A model generated the notes under the pieces. The model searched no databases. It was not told the DNA's origin and saw nothing but the letters and a program-made list of their open reading frames with translations. DNA of 64,000 bases from Hydrogenophaga sp. Root209 (GTDB lineage: Bacteria; Pseudomonadota; Gammaproteobacteria; Burkholderiales; Burkholderiaceae_C). The translations under genes and the position numbers were made by a program. Positions 19,115 through 27,303 of this stretch are shown in pieces (the stretch's first letter is position 1; each line of letters starts with the position of its first letter). The stretch is taken from contig NZ_LMIE01000002.1 of NCBI RefSeq assembly GCF_001428625.1, positions 121,367 to 185,366 of the forward strand. The letters run 5' to 3'.

Positions 19115-20677
19115 TCATGATGAACAACTGATTTCGATCTGGCTGGCCCAGTCCGGTGGAAAGGCGGCGAGGTCGTCGTGACCGGCAATTGCCTCAAATG
19201 GGCGCTCCAGTGCGTTTTGCAACCTGGCCAGTTCACTGAAGTCGCCTTGCTTCGCGCGCTGGATGGCGACTTCGCCGAGGTGGTTGCGCAGCACCACCTG
19301 CGGGTTGGTGCGCAGCATCCGCGCTTGCGTGGCGGAGGCGTCGAAGCCGGGCTGGCCTTGCAGGCGCTCACGCCAGCGCGTGGCCCAGGCGTCGAAGGCC
19401 TCGCGCTGCAGGAACAGGTCGCGCACTTGACCCTGTTCGCCTTGAGCTTGCCCTTCGACAAGCTCAGGACGATCGGGCAAGAGGGCTTCGACAGGCTCAG
19501 CCCGAACGGATATTTCTGCAGCCACATGGCTCAAGCGACGCCAGAAGATGGTGAAGTCCACCGCATCGGCGGCCATGAGCTTCATCAGCGACTCGGTGAG
19601 TTCGGCATCGCCGTCTTCCACCCGGTCCAGGCCCAGCTTGGCGTTCATGCGCCGCTGCAGCGCGGCCGGCATGTGGGCCTTGTAGGGTTCCAGCGCATCC
19701 AGCGCCTGCTGCTGGTCGTCCATGAGTGGCAGCAGCGCCTGGCCCAGGGCAAACAGGTTCCAGTAGGCGATGTTGGGCTGGCGGTTGTAGGCGTAGCGCC
19801 CGCCGGTGTCGCTGTGGTTGCAGACATGGCCGGGGTTGAAGGCGTCGAGGAACTGGAACGGGCCGTAGTCGATGGTCAGGCCCAGGATGCTCATGTTGTC
19901 GGTGTTCATCACGCCGTGGCAGAAACCCACGGCCTGCCACTGCGCCACCATCTCGGCGGTGCGCGCGCTCACGGCTTCCAGCAAGGCGGCGTAGGGATTG
20001 CCCGTTGCCTCGCGGCAAGCCGGGTAGAAGTGGTCGATGACGAAGTCGGCCAGGGTGCGCAGCTGGGCGTGCTGGCCACTGTGCGAGAAGTGTTCGAAGT
20101 GGCCGAAGCGGATGAAGCTGGGCGCAACGCGCGTGACCACCGCCGCGGTCTCGATCTCTTCGCGGCGCACCGGCGCGGGCGAGCCGGTCACGCACAGCGC
20201 GCGGCTGGTGGGAATGCCCAGCGCGTGCATGGCTTCGCTGCAGAGGAATTCGCGGATGGAACTGCGCAGCACGGCGCGGCCATCGCCCATGCGCGAGTAT
20301 GGCGTGAGGCCGGCGCCCTTGAGTTGCACTTCCTGTGGGCCTGCAGGCGAGTCCACCTCGCCAAGCAGGATGGCGCGGCCGTCGCCCAGCTGGCCGGCCC
20401 AGTGGCCAAACTGGTGGCCGCTGTACACGCTGGCCAGGGGCTGCGCGCCAGCAATGGGAAGGTTGCCGGTGAAGGCATCGAGCGCGGCCGGGGACGCGAG
20501 CCAGGCGCGGTCCAGACCCAGCAGGTCGGCCACCGCCGGGCTCGTGCCCACCCAGTGGGGCGCAGGCAGCGCGGTGGGGGAGAGCAGGGTGTAGAAGGCT
20601 TCGCCCAGACTGGCGAAGCGGTTCTGCCAGGCCAGTCCAAGATCCAGGCTGGCGGCCATGTCGACGGGTCGGTTCAT
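19115..20677 (-). CDS. selO: protein adenylyltransferase SelO (YdiU/UPF0061)
   Basis: A pseudokinase-fold enzyme that transfers AMP to Ser/Thr/Tyr of target proteins and is linked to oxidative-stress responses. The 520-aa product shows the family blocks [58 protein letters not shown] (metal ligands N and D) and [15 protein letters not shown]. It ends SCSS, the redox-active cysteine position that is selenocysteine in eukaryotes. A palindromic repeat adds about 25 residues near 389-413 ([10 protein letters not shown]). I used ATG 20677; in-frame ATGs at 20686 and 20695 are also possible. It heads an operon with msrB and cysK. Confidence 0.93.
   Translation of the reverse strand: MNRPVDMAASLDLGLAWQNRFASLGEAFYTLLSPTALPAPHWVGTSPAVADLLGLDRAWLASPAALDAFTGNLPIAGAQPLASVYSGHQFGHWAGQLGDGRAILLGEVDSPAGPQEVQLKGAGLTPYSRMGDGRAVLRSSIREFLCSEAMHALGIPTSRALCVTGSPAPVRREEIETAAVVTRVAPSFIRFGHFEHFSHSGQHAQLRTLADFVIDHFYPACREATGNPYAALLEAVSARTAEMVAQWQAVGFCHGVMNTDNMSILGLTIDYGPFQFLDAFNPGHVCNHSDTGGRYAYNRQPNIAYWNLFALGQALLPLMDDQQQALDALEPYKAHMPAALQRRMNAKLGLDRVEDGDAELTESLMKLMAADAVDFTIFWRRLSHVAAEISVRAEPVEALLPDRPELVEGQAQGEQGQVRDLFLQREAFDAWATRWRERLQGQPGFDASATQARMLRTNPQVVLRNHLGEVAIQRAKQGDFSELARLQNALERPFEAIAGHDDLAAFPPDWASQIEISCSS
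19433..19509 (-). repeat. palindromic repeat, family 1, copy C (inside selO)
   Basis: An element of about 75-77 bp. Its sharp end is GGGCTTCGACAGGCTCAGCC up to CGAACGG (19509); its other end is degenerate (TGTTCGCCTTGAGC). Like copy A it contains an internal GAGCTTG...CAAGCTC hairpin. Read with selO it gives [10 protein letters not shown]…[10 protein letters not shown] in frame. Confidence 0.83.
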
Positions 20678-21040
20678 GTCCGCCATTGTCCCCATAGCGC
20701 CCGACATGGCGTGGCGCAGGGTCAATCCGGCTCGGTCAGCGGTTCGGGGAAGATGAATTCGGCGGCCCGCGGCTGCACATCGCGCCGCGTGATCCAGCGG
20801 CACAGCGTGGTCCGGCCAGTTGCGCTTCGATGCGTCACTCACCGACGCGCAGATCAACACGGTGCCGTGATTGGCCCCATTCCCACCGTTTGCCGCAATG
20901 CTGCGTTGAGGCCGAACGAAAGACCGTGTCCCGCAATGGACACCGAGGGCGTTCCTCCCGTGGAAGCCCTCGGTCACCGTGCAGAGCAAACCGCTACGAT
21001 GAAGTCGATTCCCCAAAACTTCATCGACAGGAGACTTCCC
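20678..21040. other. divergent intergenic region selO / acyl-CoA ligase
   Basis: A 363-bp gap between divergent genes. It should hold both promoters, but no -35/-10 pair stands out. A short minus-strand frame (20722-20838) is the only protein-like content. An ACAGGAGA ribosome site for the ligase is at 21027-21034. Otherwise I see nothing recognisable. Confidence 0.5.
20722..20838 (-). CDS. possible 38-aa peptide of unknown function
   Basis: A GTG-started frame encodes [20 protein letters not shown] followed by a short tail ending FPEPLTEPD. The C-terminal half looks protein-like ([19 protein letters not shown]), but the start has no clear ribosome site and the frame is short. It could be a real small protein or the remnant of a decayed gene. 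Confidence 0.2.
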   Translation of the reverse strand: MTHRSATGRTTLCRWITRRDVQPRAAEFIFPEPLTEPD

Positions 21041-22684
21041 ATGCTGGGCCAAATGCAGAGCCAACCCCTTTTGATTTCGACACTGATCGTGCACGCCGAG
21101 CGGCACCACGCCAGCGGCGAGATCGTGTCTCGCCGTGTCGAGGGGGACATCCACCGCAGCAACTGGGGCCAGATCGCCGTGCGCTCCCGCAAGGTGGCCA
21201 ACGCGCTGAACAGCCTCGACCTGGCCTTTGGCGACCGCGTGGCCACCCTGGCCTGGAACGGTTACCGCCACCTGGAGCTGTACTTCGGCGTCAGCGGCAC
21301 CGGCCACGTGCTGCACACGCTCAACCCGCGCCTGCACCCCGACCAGCTCACCTGGATCGTGAACCACGCCGAAGACAAGGCCATCTGCTTCGACATGACT
21401 TTCCTGCCGCTGGTGAAGGCGGTGGCGGCCAAATGCCCAACGGTCAAGCACTGGATCGCGCTGTGCGACGCCGACAAGCTGCCCGCCGACAGTGGCTTGG
21501 CCGGCCTGCAGAGCTACGAAGCCTGGATAGCCAACCAGCCCGACACCTACCACTGGCCCACGTTCGACGAGAACTCGGCCTCCAGCATGTGCTACACGAG
21601 CGGCACCACCGGCAACCCCAAGGCCGCGCTGTACTCGCACCGCTCCACCATCCTGCACGCGTTCACCGCGGCCCTGCCCGACGCACTGAGCCTGAGCGCG
21701 CGCGACAGCGTGTTGCCCGTCGTGCCCATGTTCCACGTCAACGCCTGGGGCCTGCCGTACTCGGCCGCAGCCACCGGCTGCAAGCTGGTGTTCCCCGGCC
21801 CGGCGATGGATGGCAAGTCGATCTACGAACTGCTGGAGTCCGAGAAGGTGACCATGGCCGCAGGCGTGCCCACGGTGTGGCAGATGCTGCTGGGCCACCT
21901 GCAGGCCGGGGGCCTGAAGTTCAGCACGCTCAAGAGCACCGTGATCGGGGGCTCGGCCTGCCCACCGGCCATGATGAAAGCCTTCAACGACCAGTACGAC
22001 GTGGCCGTGATCCACGCCTGGGGCATGACCGAAATGTCGCCGCTGGGCACCGTGTGCTCGCTGAAAAACGCCCAGCTGGCGCTGCCGCCCGAGGAGCAAC
22101 ACAAGATCCTGCTCAAGCAGGGCCGCGCGGTGTTCGGCGTGGACATGAAAATCGTCGACGACGCCGGAGAAGAACTGCCCTGGGACGGCAAGAGCTACGG
22201 CGACCTGCTGGTGCGTGGCCCGTGGATCATTTCGAGCTACTACAAGGGCGAGGGCGGTGACCCGCTGCGCTACGACGCCCAGGGTCAGGGCTGGTTCCCC
22301 ACCGGCGACGTGGCCACCATCGACCCCGACGGCTTCATGCAGATCACCGATCGCAGCAAGGACGTGATCAAGTCGGGCGGCGAGTGGATCAGCTCGATCG
22401 ACGTGGAAAATATCGCCATGGCCCACCCGGCCGTGGCCATGGCGGCCTGCGTGGGCATGCGTCACCCCAAGTGGGACGAGCGGCCCATCGTGGTGGTGGT
22501 GAAGAAGCCGGGTGCCGAGGTCACGCGCGAGGAATTGCTGGCGTTCTTCGAGGGCAAGACGGCGAAGTGGCAGATCCCGGACGACGTGGTGTTCGTCGAC
22601 GCGATCCCGCTGGGTGCCACCGGCAAGATGCAGAAGATGACGCTGCGCCAGCAGCTCAAGGACTACGTGCTCCCGGGGATCTGA
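21041..22684 (+). CDS. acyl-CoA ligase, DmdB / medium-long-chain type
   Basis: A 547-aa ANL-superfamily enzyme that should activate a carboxylic acid to its CoA thioester via an acyl-AMP. Motifs in order are the P-loop-like [10 protein letters not shown], the A4/A5 region [10 protein letters not shown], the ATP-ribose [12 protein letters not shown], the hinge [15 protein letters not shown] and the catalytic lysine region [10 protein letters not shown]. Length and composition resemble 3-methylmercaptopropionyl-CoA ligase (DmdB) and related FadD-like enzymes of beta- and alphaproteobacteria; the actual substrate is open. It starts at ATG 21041 after ACAGGAGA. It opens a catabolic block with a Liv transporter and acyl-CoA dehydrogenases downstream. 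Confidence 0.9.
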   Translation: MLGQMQSQPLLISTLIVHAERHHASGEIVSRRVEGDIHRSNWGQIAVRSRKVANALNSLDLAFGDRVATLAWNGYRHLELYFGVSGTGHVLHTLNPRLHPDQLTWIVNHAEDKAICFDMTFLPLVKAVAAKCPTVKHWIALCDADKLPADSGLAGLQSYEAWIANQPDTYHWPTFDENSASSMCYTSGTTGNPKAALYSHRSTILHAFTAALPDALSLSARDSVLPVVPMFHVNAWGLPYSAAATGCKLVFPGPAMDGKSIYELLESEKVTMAAGVPTVWQMLLGHLQAGGLKFSTLKSTVIGGSACPPAMMKAFNDQYDVAVIHAWGMTEMSPLGTVCSLKNAQLALPPEEQHKILLKQGRAVFGVDMKIVDDAGEELPWDGKSYGDLLVRGPWIISSYYKGEGGDPLRYDAQGQGWFPTGDVATIDPDGFMQITDRSKDVIKSGGEWISSIDVENIAMAHPAVAMAACVGMRHPKWDERPIVVVVKKPGAEVTREELLAFFEGKTAKWQIPDDVVFVDAIPLGATGKMQKMTLRQQLKDYVLPGI

Positions 22685-22749
22685 GCCCACCTTTCCGACG
22701 GGTGGGAGTCGCCACACCACCACCCTTCATCCCCCACAGTCGCCAGTGC

Positions 22750-22769
22750 GATAGACCCTAGGGGCTATC
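22750..22769. promoter_or_regulatory. 20-bp palindrome upstream of the Liv operon
   Basis: GATAGACCCTAGGGGCTATC is a near-perfect inverted repeat (one mismatched pair), centred about 77 bp before the ATG of the substrate-binding protein gene. It looks like an operator for a dimeric regulator, which is not identifiable from this window. Confidence 0.4.
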
Positions 22770-22836
22770 CCTGAGTGCTGCACCGCAGCAGGCTTGTAAG
22801 CTGCAAGCGGATTCCCAAACCAACAGGAGACAAACA

Positions 22837-24069
22837 ATGCATTTCGCCATCAAGAGCCTCACCGCAGCTTCGCTGCTCGCCTGTGCCCTTGCCGCGCAAG
22901 CCCAGAAGGGCGAGACCGTCAAGATCGCCCTGATCGACCCGCAGACCGGCCTGATGGGTCCGGTGGGCAACAACCAGCTCAAGAGCTGGCAGTTCTTCGC
23001 CGAGAAGTTCACCCAGTCGAATCCGGCCGGTGTGAAGTTCGAGGTGATCGGCTTTGACAACAAGCTCAGCCCCGCCGAGAGCCTGAACAACTTCAAGGCC
23101 GCGCTCGACCAGGGCGTGCGCTACATCGCCCAGGGCAACGGCTCCTCGGTGGCCGGCGCGCTGATCGATGCGGTCAGCAAGCACAACGAACGCAACCCCG
23201 GCAAGGAGGTGATCTTCCTGAACTACGCCGCGGTCGACCCCGATTTCACCAACAGCAAGTGCAACTACTGGCACTTCCGCTTCGACGCAGACACGTCCAT
23301 GAAGATGGAGGCCATGACCACCTTCATGAAGGACCAGCCCGACGTCAAAAACGTCTACCTGCTCAACCAGAACTACTCGCACGGCCAGCAGGTCGCGCGT
23401 TTTGCCAAGGAAAACCTCTCGCGCAAGCGCCCCGACGTGAAGATCGTCGGCGAAGACCTGCACCCGCTGGCGCAGGTGCGTGACTTCGCTCCTTACGTCG
23501 CCAAGATCAAGGCCTCGGGCGCCGACACCGTGATCACCGGCAACTGGGGCTCCGACCTCGCGCTGCTGGTGAAAGCCGCCAACGAAGGTGGCTACACCGG
23601 CAAGTTCTACACCTACTACACCGGCGTGACGGGCACCCCCACCGCGCTGGGCACCGGTGGCGAAGGCCGCGTGTACCAGGTGGCCTACCAGCACTACAAC
23701 ATGGGCGGCCAGATGGGCAAGTGGGCCGACGAGTTCAAGGCCAAGTACAAGGACGACATGTACACCGGCGCGATCCCGCTGGCTTACTCCGCGCTGTCTG
23801 AAGCCATGGCCAAGGCCAAGTCGACCGACCCGGTGAAGGTGGCGGTTGCCCTGGAAGGCCTGAAGTTCAAGGGCTTCAACGGCGAAGTGGAAATGCGCAA
23901 GCTTGATCACCAGTTGCAGCAGCCGCTGTTCGTTGCTGTCTGGCAGAAGGCAGGCGGCAAGTTTCCCTACAGCCCGGAAAACACCGGCATGACGCTGGCA
24001 CCGGTCAAGGAGTACCCGTCCTACGTGTCCAGCACGCCGACCAGCTGCCAGATGAAGCGGCCGGGCTGA
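22837..24069 (+). CDS. ABC transporter periplasmic binding protein, branched-chain amino acid (LivJ) type
   Basis: A 410-aa exported solute-binding protein of the Leu/Ile/Val family (type I periplasmic binding fold). Residues 1-22 are a signal peptide ending in AAQA. The mature protein begins with KIALIDPQTGLMGPVGNNQL, typical of these proteins. It is the first gene of a complete Liv-type importer. Family members also bind aromatic acids, amides, urea or short fatty acids. With an acyl-CoA ligase upstream and beta-oxidation genes downstream, an organic acid is a reasonable guess for the ligand. A CAGGAGA site precedes the ATG. An intrinsic terminator lies between this gene and the permease genes. 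Confidence 0.93.
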   Translation: MHFAIKSLTAASLLACALAAQAQKGETVKIALIDPQTGLMGPVGNNQLKSWQFFAEKFTQSNPAGVKFEVIGFDNKLSPAESLNNFKAALDQGVRYIAQGNGSSVAGALIDAVSKHNERNPGKEVIFLNYAAVDPDFTNSKCNYWHFRFDADTSMKMEAMTTFMKDQPDVKNVYLLNQNYSHGQQVARFAKENLSRKRPDVKIVGEDLHPLAQVRDFAPYVAKIKASGADTVITGNWGSDLALLVKAANEGGYTGKFYTYYTGVTGTPTALGTGGEGRVYQVAYQHYNMGGQMGKWADEFKAKYKDDMYTGAIPLAYSALSEAMAKAKSTDPVKVAVALEGLKFKGFNGEVEMRKLDHQLQQPLFVAVWQKAGGKFPYSPENTGMTLAPVKEYPSYVSSTPTSCQMKRPG

Positions 24070-24074
24070 TCGAC

Positions 24075-24115
24075 AGGACCCCGCGCACGAGCCCTGTTTC
24101 GTGCGGGGTGGTCCT
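24075..24115 (+). other. bulged hairpin after the binding-protein gene
   Basis: AGGACCCCGC…ACGA pairs with TCGTGCGGGGT…GGTCCT across an 8-nt loop with small bulges. It begins a few bases after the stop and precedes the stronger terminator. It may protect the 3' end of the binding-protein mRNA. Confidence 0.45.
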
Positions 24116-24124
24116 CATGGGTAG

Positions 24125-24156
24125 AACCAGCGCCGTTTCAGGCGCTGGTTTGTTTT
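24125..24156 (+). terminator. intrinsic terminator / attenuator inside the Liv operon
   Basis: A perfect 10-bp stem AACCAGCGCC / GGCGCTGGTT with a 6-nt loop is followed by TGTTTT. It lies 55 nt after the binding-protein stop and 46 nt before the livH start, so partial read-through would give more binding protein than permease. That is the usual logic for ABC importers. Confidence 0.85.
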
Positions 24157-24202
24157 CACCGTGCTCCGAAGGCTGACACACCAGCCACGAAAGGCGAACT
24201 TC

Positions 24203-25225
24203 ATGGAGTTCTTCATCATCTCCATGCTCAATGGAGTCAGCTACGGCCTGTTGCTGTTCATGTTGAGCTCGGGGCTGACCCTCATCTTCAGCATGATGGG
24301 CGTCCTCAATTTCGCACACGCCAGCTTCTACATGGTGGGGGCCTACATGGGCTACACGCTGTCCAGCTGGATCGGCTTCTGGCCCGCGCTCATCGTGGCG
24401 CCCGTGCTGGTGGGTGCCATGGGGGCGCTGTTCGAGCGCCTCACGCTGCGCAAGGTGCACAAGTTCGGCCATGTGCCCGAGCTGCTGGTGACCTTCGGTT
24501 TTTCCTACATCCTGCTCGAGGTGGTGCAACTGGTCTGGGGCCGCACGGCGCTGGACTTCGCCCCGCCCGAGGCATTGCGTGGCCCGGCCTTCACGCTGGT
24601 GCACCTGGCAGACGATTCCCTGCAAATGGTCTGGGGCGCGGCGACCAGCGACGTGTGTTCGGCCGCCGGCGTGATCTGCTCGCCGTTTCCGGCCACGCGC
24701 GGTTTCATGATGCTGGTGGCCCTGCTGATGCTGCTGGCGCTGTGGTTGCTGCTCACGCGCACCCGCATCGGCCTGGTGATCCAGGCGGCGCTCACCCACC
24801 CTGAAACGGTGGAGAGCCTGGGGCACAACGTGCCGCGTGTGTTCATGCTGGTGTTTGGCGCGGGCACCGGCCTGGCGGGCCTTGCCGGGGTCATTGGCGG
24901 CAGCACCTTCGTGACCGAGCCGGCCATGGCCGCCACGGTGGGTTCGGTGATCTTCGTCGTGGTGGTGGTCGGCGGCATGGGATCGCTCTCGGGCGCCTTC
25001 CTGGCCTCCCTGCTCATCGGCGTGATCCAGACCTTCGCGGTCGCGTTCGACTACTCCTTCATCAGCCTGGCGCAACAGCTCGGGCTTGAACTCTCGGACG
25101 CCACCAAGGAGAACTCGGTGGTCAAGCTCACCCTGTCGCAGGTGGCGCCGATCCTGCCCTACCTGTTCCTGGTGCTGATCCTGATCTTCCGCCCCAAGGG
25201 TTTGCTTGGCACGCGAGAGGGCTGA
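24203..25225 (+). CDS. livH: branched-chain amino acid-type ABC transporter permease (LivH)
   Basis: A 340-aa inner-membrane permease. The N-terminus MEFFIISMLNGVSYGLLLFM and the block GVLNFAHASFYMVGAYMGY are LivH hallmarks, and about eight hydrophobic helices follow. The cytoplasmic coupling loop TRIGLVIQAALTHPETVESL corresponds to the EAA-like loop that contacts the ATPases. I start at ATG 24203 because upstream in-frame codons would add a polar tail ahead of the first helix. livM follows after 6 nt. The substrate may differ from branched-chain amino acids given the surrounding acyl-CoA genes. Confidence 0.92.
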   Translation: MEFFIISMLNGVSYGLLLFMLSSGLTLIFSMMGVLNFAHASFYMVGAYMGYTLSSWIGFWPALIVAPVLVGAMGALFERLTLRKVHKFGHVPELLVTFGFSYILLEVVQLVWGRTALDFAPPEALRGPAFTLVHLADDSLQMVWGAATSDVCSAAGVICSPFPATRGFMMLVALLMLLALWLLLTRTRIGLVIQAALTHPETVESLGHNVPRVFMLVFGAGTGLAGLAGVIGGSTFVTEPAMAATVGSVIFVVVVVGGMGSLSGAFLASLLIGVIQTFAVAFDYSFISLAQQLGLELSDATKENSVVKLTLSQVAPILPYLFLVLILIFRPKGLLGTREG

Positions 25226-25231
25226 CCCGAG

Positions 25232-26524
25232 ATGAGCAACATGCAACACACCACAACCGGCTTCAACAAGGGCCGCTGGACCGTCTGGTCTCTCTTTGCC
25301 GCGGTCCTGCTGGTGGCACCTTTCGTGTTCAGCAGCAACCTCGCGGTGACCATGCTGTCGCAAATGGGCATCGCCATCATTGCCTGCCTGTCCTACAACA
25401 TCCTGCTGGGGCAGGGCGGCATGCTGAGCTTCGGCCACGCGGTCTACACCGGGCTGGGCTCCTATGTGGCCATGCACGCGCTCAACGCGGCGGCGGGTGG
25501 GCAGTTGCCCATTCCCGTGACGCTGCTGCCGCTGGTGGGCGGCGTGGCGGGCCTGTTCTTCGCCATCCTGTTCGGCTACGTCACCACCAAGAAGGCCGGC
25601 ACCACCTTTGCCATGATCACGCTGGGCATGGCTGAGCTGGTGTTTGCAATGTCGCTCATGTTCTCCGAGTTCTTCGGTGGCGAAGCGGGCGTGTCGGGCA
25701 ACCGGGTGATCGGCGAGGCCTTCATGGGGATCACCTACGGCCCGCCGCGGCAGGTGTACTACCTGATCGCGGTCTACACCTTCATCTGCGTCGGGCTCAT
25801 GTTCGCCTTCACGCGCACGCCGCTGGGCCGCATCCTGAACGCCGTGCGCGACAACCCGGAGCGCGTGGAGTTCATTGGCTACAACACGCAGAAGGTGCGC
25901 TATCTGTCGTTCATGATCGCCGGCTTCTTCGCCGGCATCGCGGGCGGCCTGGGCGCGCTCAACTTCGAGATCGTCACCGCCGAGGTGGTGGGCGCCGGAC
26001 GTTCGGGCGCCTACCTGCTGTTCACCTTCCTGGGCGGCGCCACCATCTTCTTCGGCCCCATCATCGGCGGCATCCTGATGGTGCTGGCCTCGGTGCTGCT
26101 GTCGGAGCTCACCAAAGCCTGGCTGCTCTACCTGGGCCTGATCTTCCTGTTCATGGTGATGTACGCGCCCGGTGGCGTGGCCAGCCTGATCATGATGAAT
26201 GTGCGCGTGGCGGCATACGGTCTGCTCAAGCGCGTGCTGGGCAGTTATGCGTTGCTGGCCGTCGCGGGGCTGATCATGCTGGCCGGTGCCGGCGCCATGA
26301 TCGAAATGATGTACCACCTGCAGCTCAATGCGGGGCAGGACACTGCCTTGCGCTTTCTGGGGGTGAACCTGGACGCCCGCGGCGTGACGAGCTGGGTGGG
26401 CGCGTTGGTCATGATGCTGGTGGGCCTGGGCTTGTTTGAACTGGTGCGCCGGCGCTTCATGCTCCAGTGGCACGACATCCAGGTGACGATCGAACAACAC
26501 ACACAACAGCGGGATGCAATATGA
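25232..26524 (+). CDS. livM: branched-chain amino acid-type ABC transporter permease (LivM), C-terminally extended
   Basis: A 430-aa inner-membrane permease partner of LivH. Family blocks include LSYNILLGQGGMLSFGHAVY and the coupling loop TPLGRILNAVRDNPERVEFIG. The conserved fold ends near residue 325 (MYAPGGVASLIMM). About 105 extra residues follow, with two more predicted helices (LLAVAGLIMLAGAGAMIEMM and VGALVMMLVGLGLFELV) and a basic tail. Most LivM proteins are about 320-360 aa without this, so the extension is unusual though not unique among betaproteobacteria. The stop overlaps the livG ATG (ATGA). An alternative ATG exists at 25241. Confidence 0.92.
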   Translation: MSNMQHTTTGFNKGRWTVWSLFAAVLLVAPFVFSSNLAVTMLSQMGIAIIACLSYNILLGQGGMLSFGHAVYTGLGSYVAMHALNAAAGGQLPIPVTLLPLVGGVAGLFFAILFGYVTTKKAGTTFAMITLGMAELVFAMSLMFSEFFGGEAGVSGNRVIGEAFMGITYGPPRQVYYLIAVYTFICVGLMFAFTRTPLGRILNAVRDNPERVEFIGYNTQKVRYLSFMIAGFFAGIAGGLGALNFEIVTAEVVGAGRSGAYLLFTFLGGATIFFGPIIGGILMVLASVLLSELTKAWLLYLGLIFLFMVMYAPGGVASLIMMNVRVAAYGLLKRVLGSYALLAVAGLIMLAGAGAMIEMMYHLQLNAGQDTALRFLGVNLDARGVTSWVGALVMMLVGLGLFELVRRRFMLQWHDIQVTIEQHTQQRDAI

Positions 26525-27294
26525 CGACACCCGCCCTCGAACTGCGCGACCTGCGCAAGAGCTTCGGCAAGACCGACATCATTCGCGGCGTCAATCTGGT
26601 GGTGAATCCGGGTGAACGCGTGGCCATCATCGGCCCCAACGGCGCGGGCAAGTCCACGCTGTTCAACCTGATCTCGGGCCGTTTCGAGCCCAGCAGCGGC
26701 GACGTGATGCTGGGCGGCCACCGCATCAACGGCCTGAAGCCGTTCGAGATCAACCGCCTGGGCCTCTCGCGCAGCTTCCAGATCACCAACATCTTTCCCA
26801 AGCTCAGCGTGTTCGAGAACCTGCGCTGCGGCGTGCTCTGGAGCCTGGGCTACAAGTACACCTTCCTGAAGTTCCTCGCCAACCTCAAGGACGCCAACGA
26901 CCGCGCCGAAGAGCTCATGCGCATGATTCGTCTGGAGCGCAAGCACGACACGCTGGCCATGAACCTCACCTACGCCGAGCAGCGCGCGCTGGAGATCGGC
27001 ATCACCATCGCCGGTGGCGCGCAGGTGATCCTGCTGGACGAACCCACGGCCGGCATGAGCAAGAGCGAAACCAGCCGCTTCATCGACCTGATCCGCGAGG
27101 TGACGGTGGGCAAGACGCTGCTGACGGTGGAGCACGACATGGGCGTGGTGTTCGGCCTGGCCGACCGCATTGCGGTGGTGGTGTATGGCGAAGTGATCGC
27201 CTTCGACACACCCGAAGCCGTGCGCGCCAACCCGCGTGTGCAGGAAGCCTACCTGGGCTCGGTGCTGGCGGATCAACAGGCGGCAGGCCACTGA
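26521..27294 (+). CDS. livG: branched-chain amino acid-type ABC transporter ATPase (LivG)
   Basis: A 257-aa ATPase subunit. It has Walker A GPNGAGKST, the Q-loop region SRSFQITNIFPKLSV, a degenerate LivG-type signature LTYAEQRALEIG, Walker B VILLDEPTAGMS and the H-loop TVEHDMGVVF. The C-terminal RVQEAYLGS is the LivG ending. Its start at 26521 overlaps the livM stop, so it is translationally coupled. livF follows after 9 nt. It powers import through LivH/LivM. Confidence 0.94.
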   Translation: MTTPALELRDLRKSFGKTDIIRGVNLVVNPGERVAIIGPNGAGKSTLFNLISGRFEPSSGDVMLGGHRINGLKPFEINRLGLSRSFQITNIFPKLSVFENLRCGVLWSLGYKYTFLKFLANLKDANDRAEELMRMIRLERKHDTLAMNLTYAEQRALEIGITIAGGAQVILLDEPTAGMSKSETSRFIDLIREVTVGKTLLTVEHDMGVVFGLADRIAVVVYGEVIAFDTPEAVRANPRVQEAYLGSVLADQQAAGH

Positions 27295-27303
27295 GGACAC
27301 ACC

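Noticed and set aside
19099-19527. A longer N-terminus for MsrB reading through selO
   Set aside because: It is just another frame of selO, and 19098 has a clear ribosome site and the normal MsrB N-terminus.
19178-21040. Extension of the acyl-CoA ligase frame about 620 codons upstream, over selO
   Set aside because: The conserved protein begins at 21041 with a good ribosome site; the upstream part is antisense to selO and has no domain.
24005-26530. An 841-codon minus-strand frame antisense to the Liv permease genes
   Set aside because: Its composition is dominated by H, Q, R and A with no recognisable domain; the plus-strand permeases are unmistakable.
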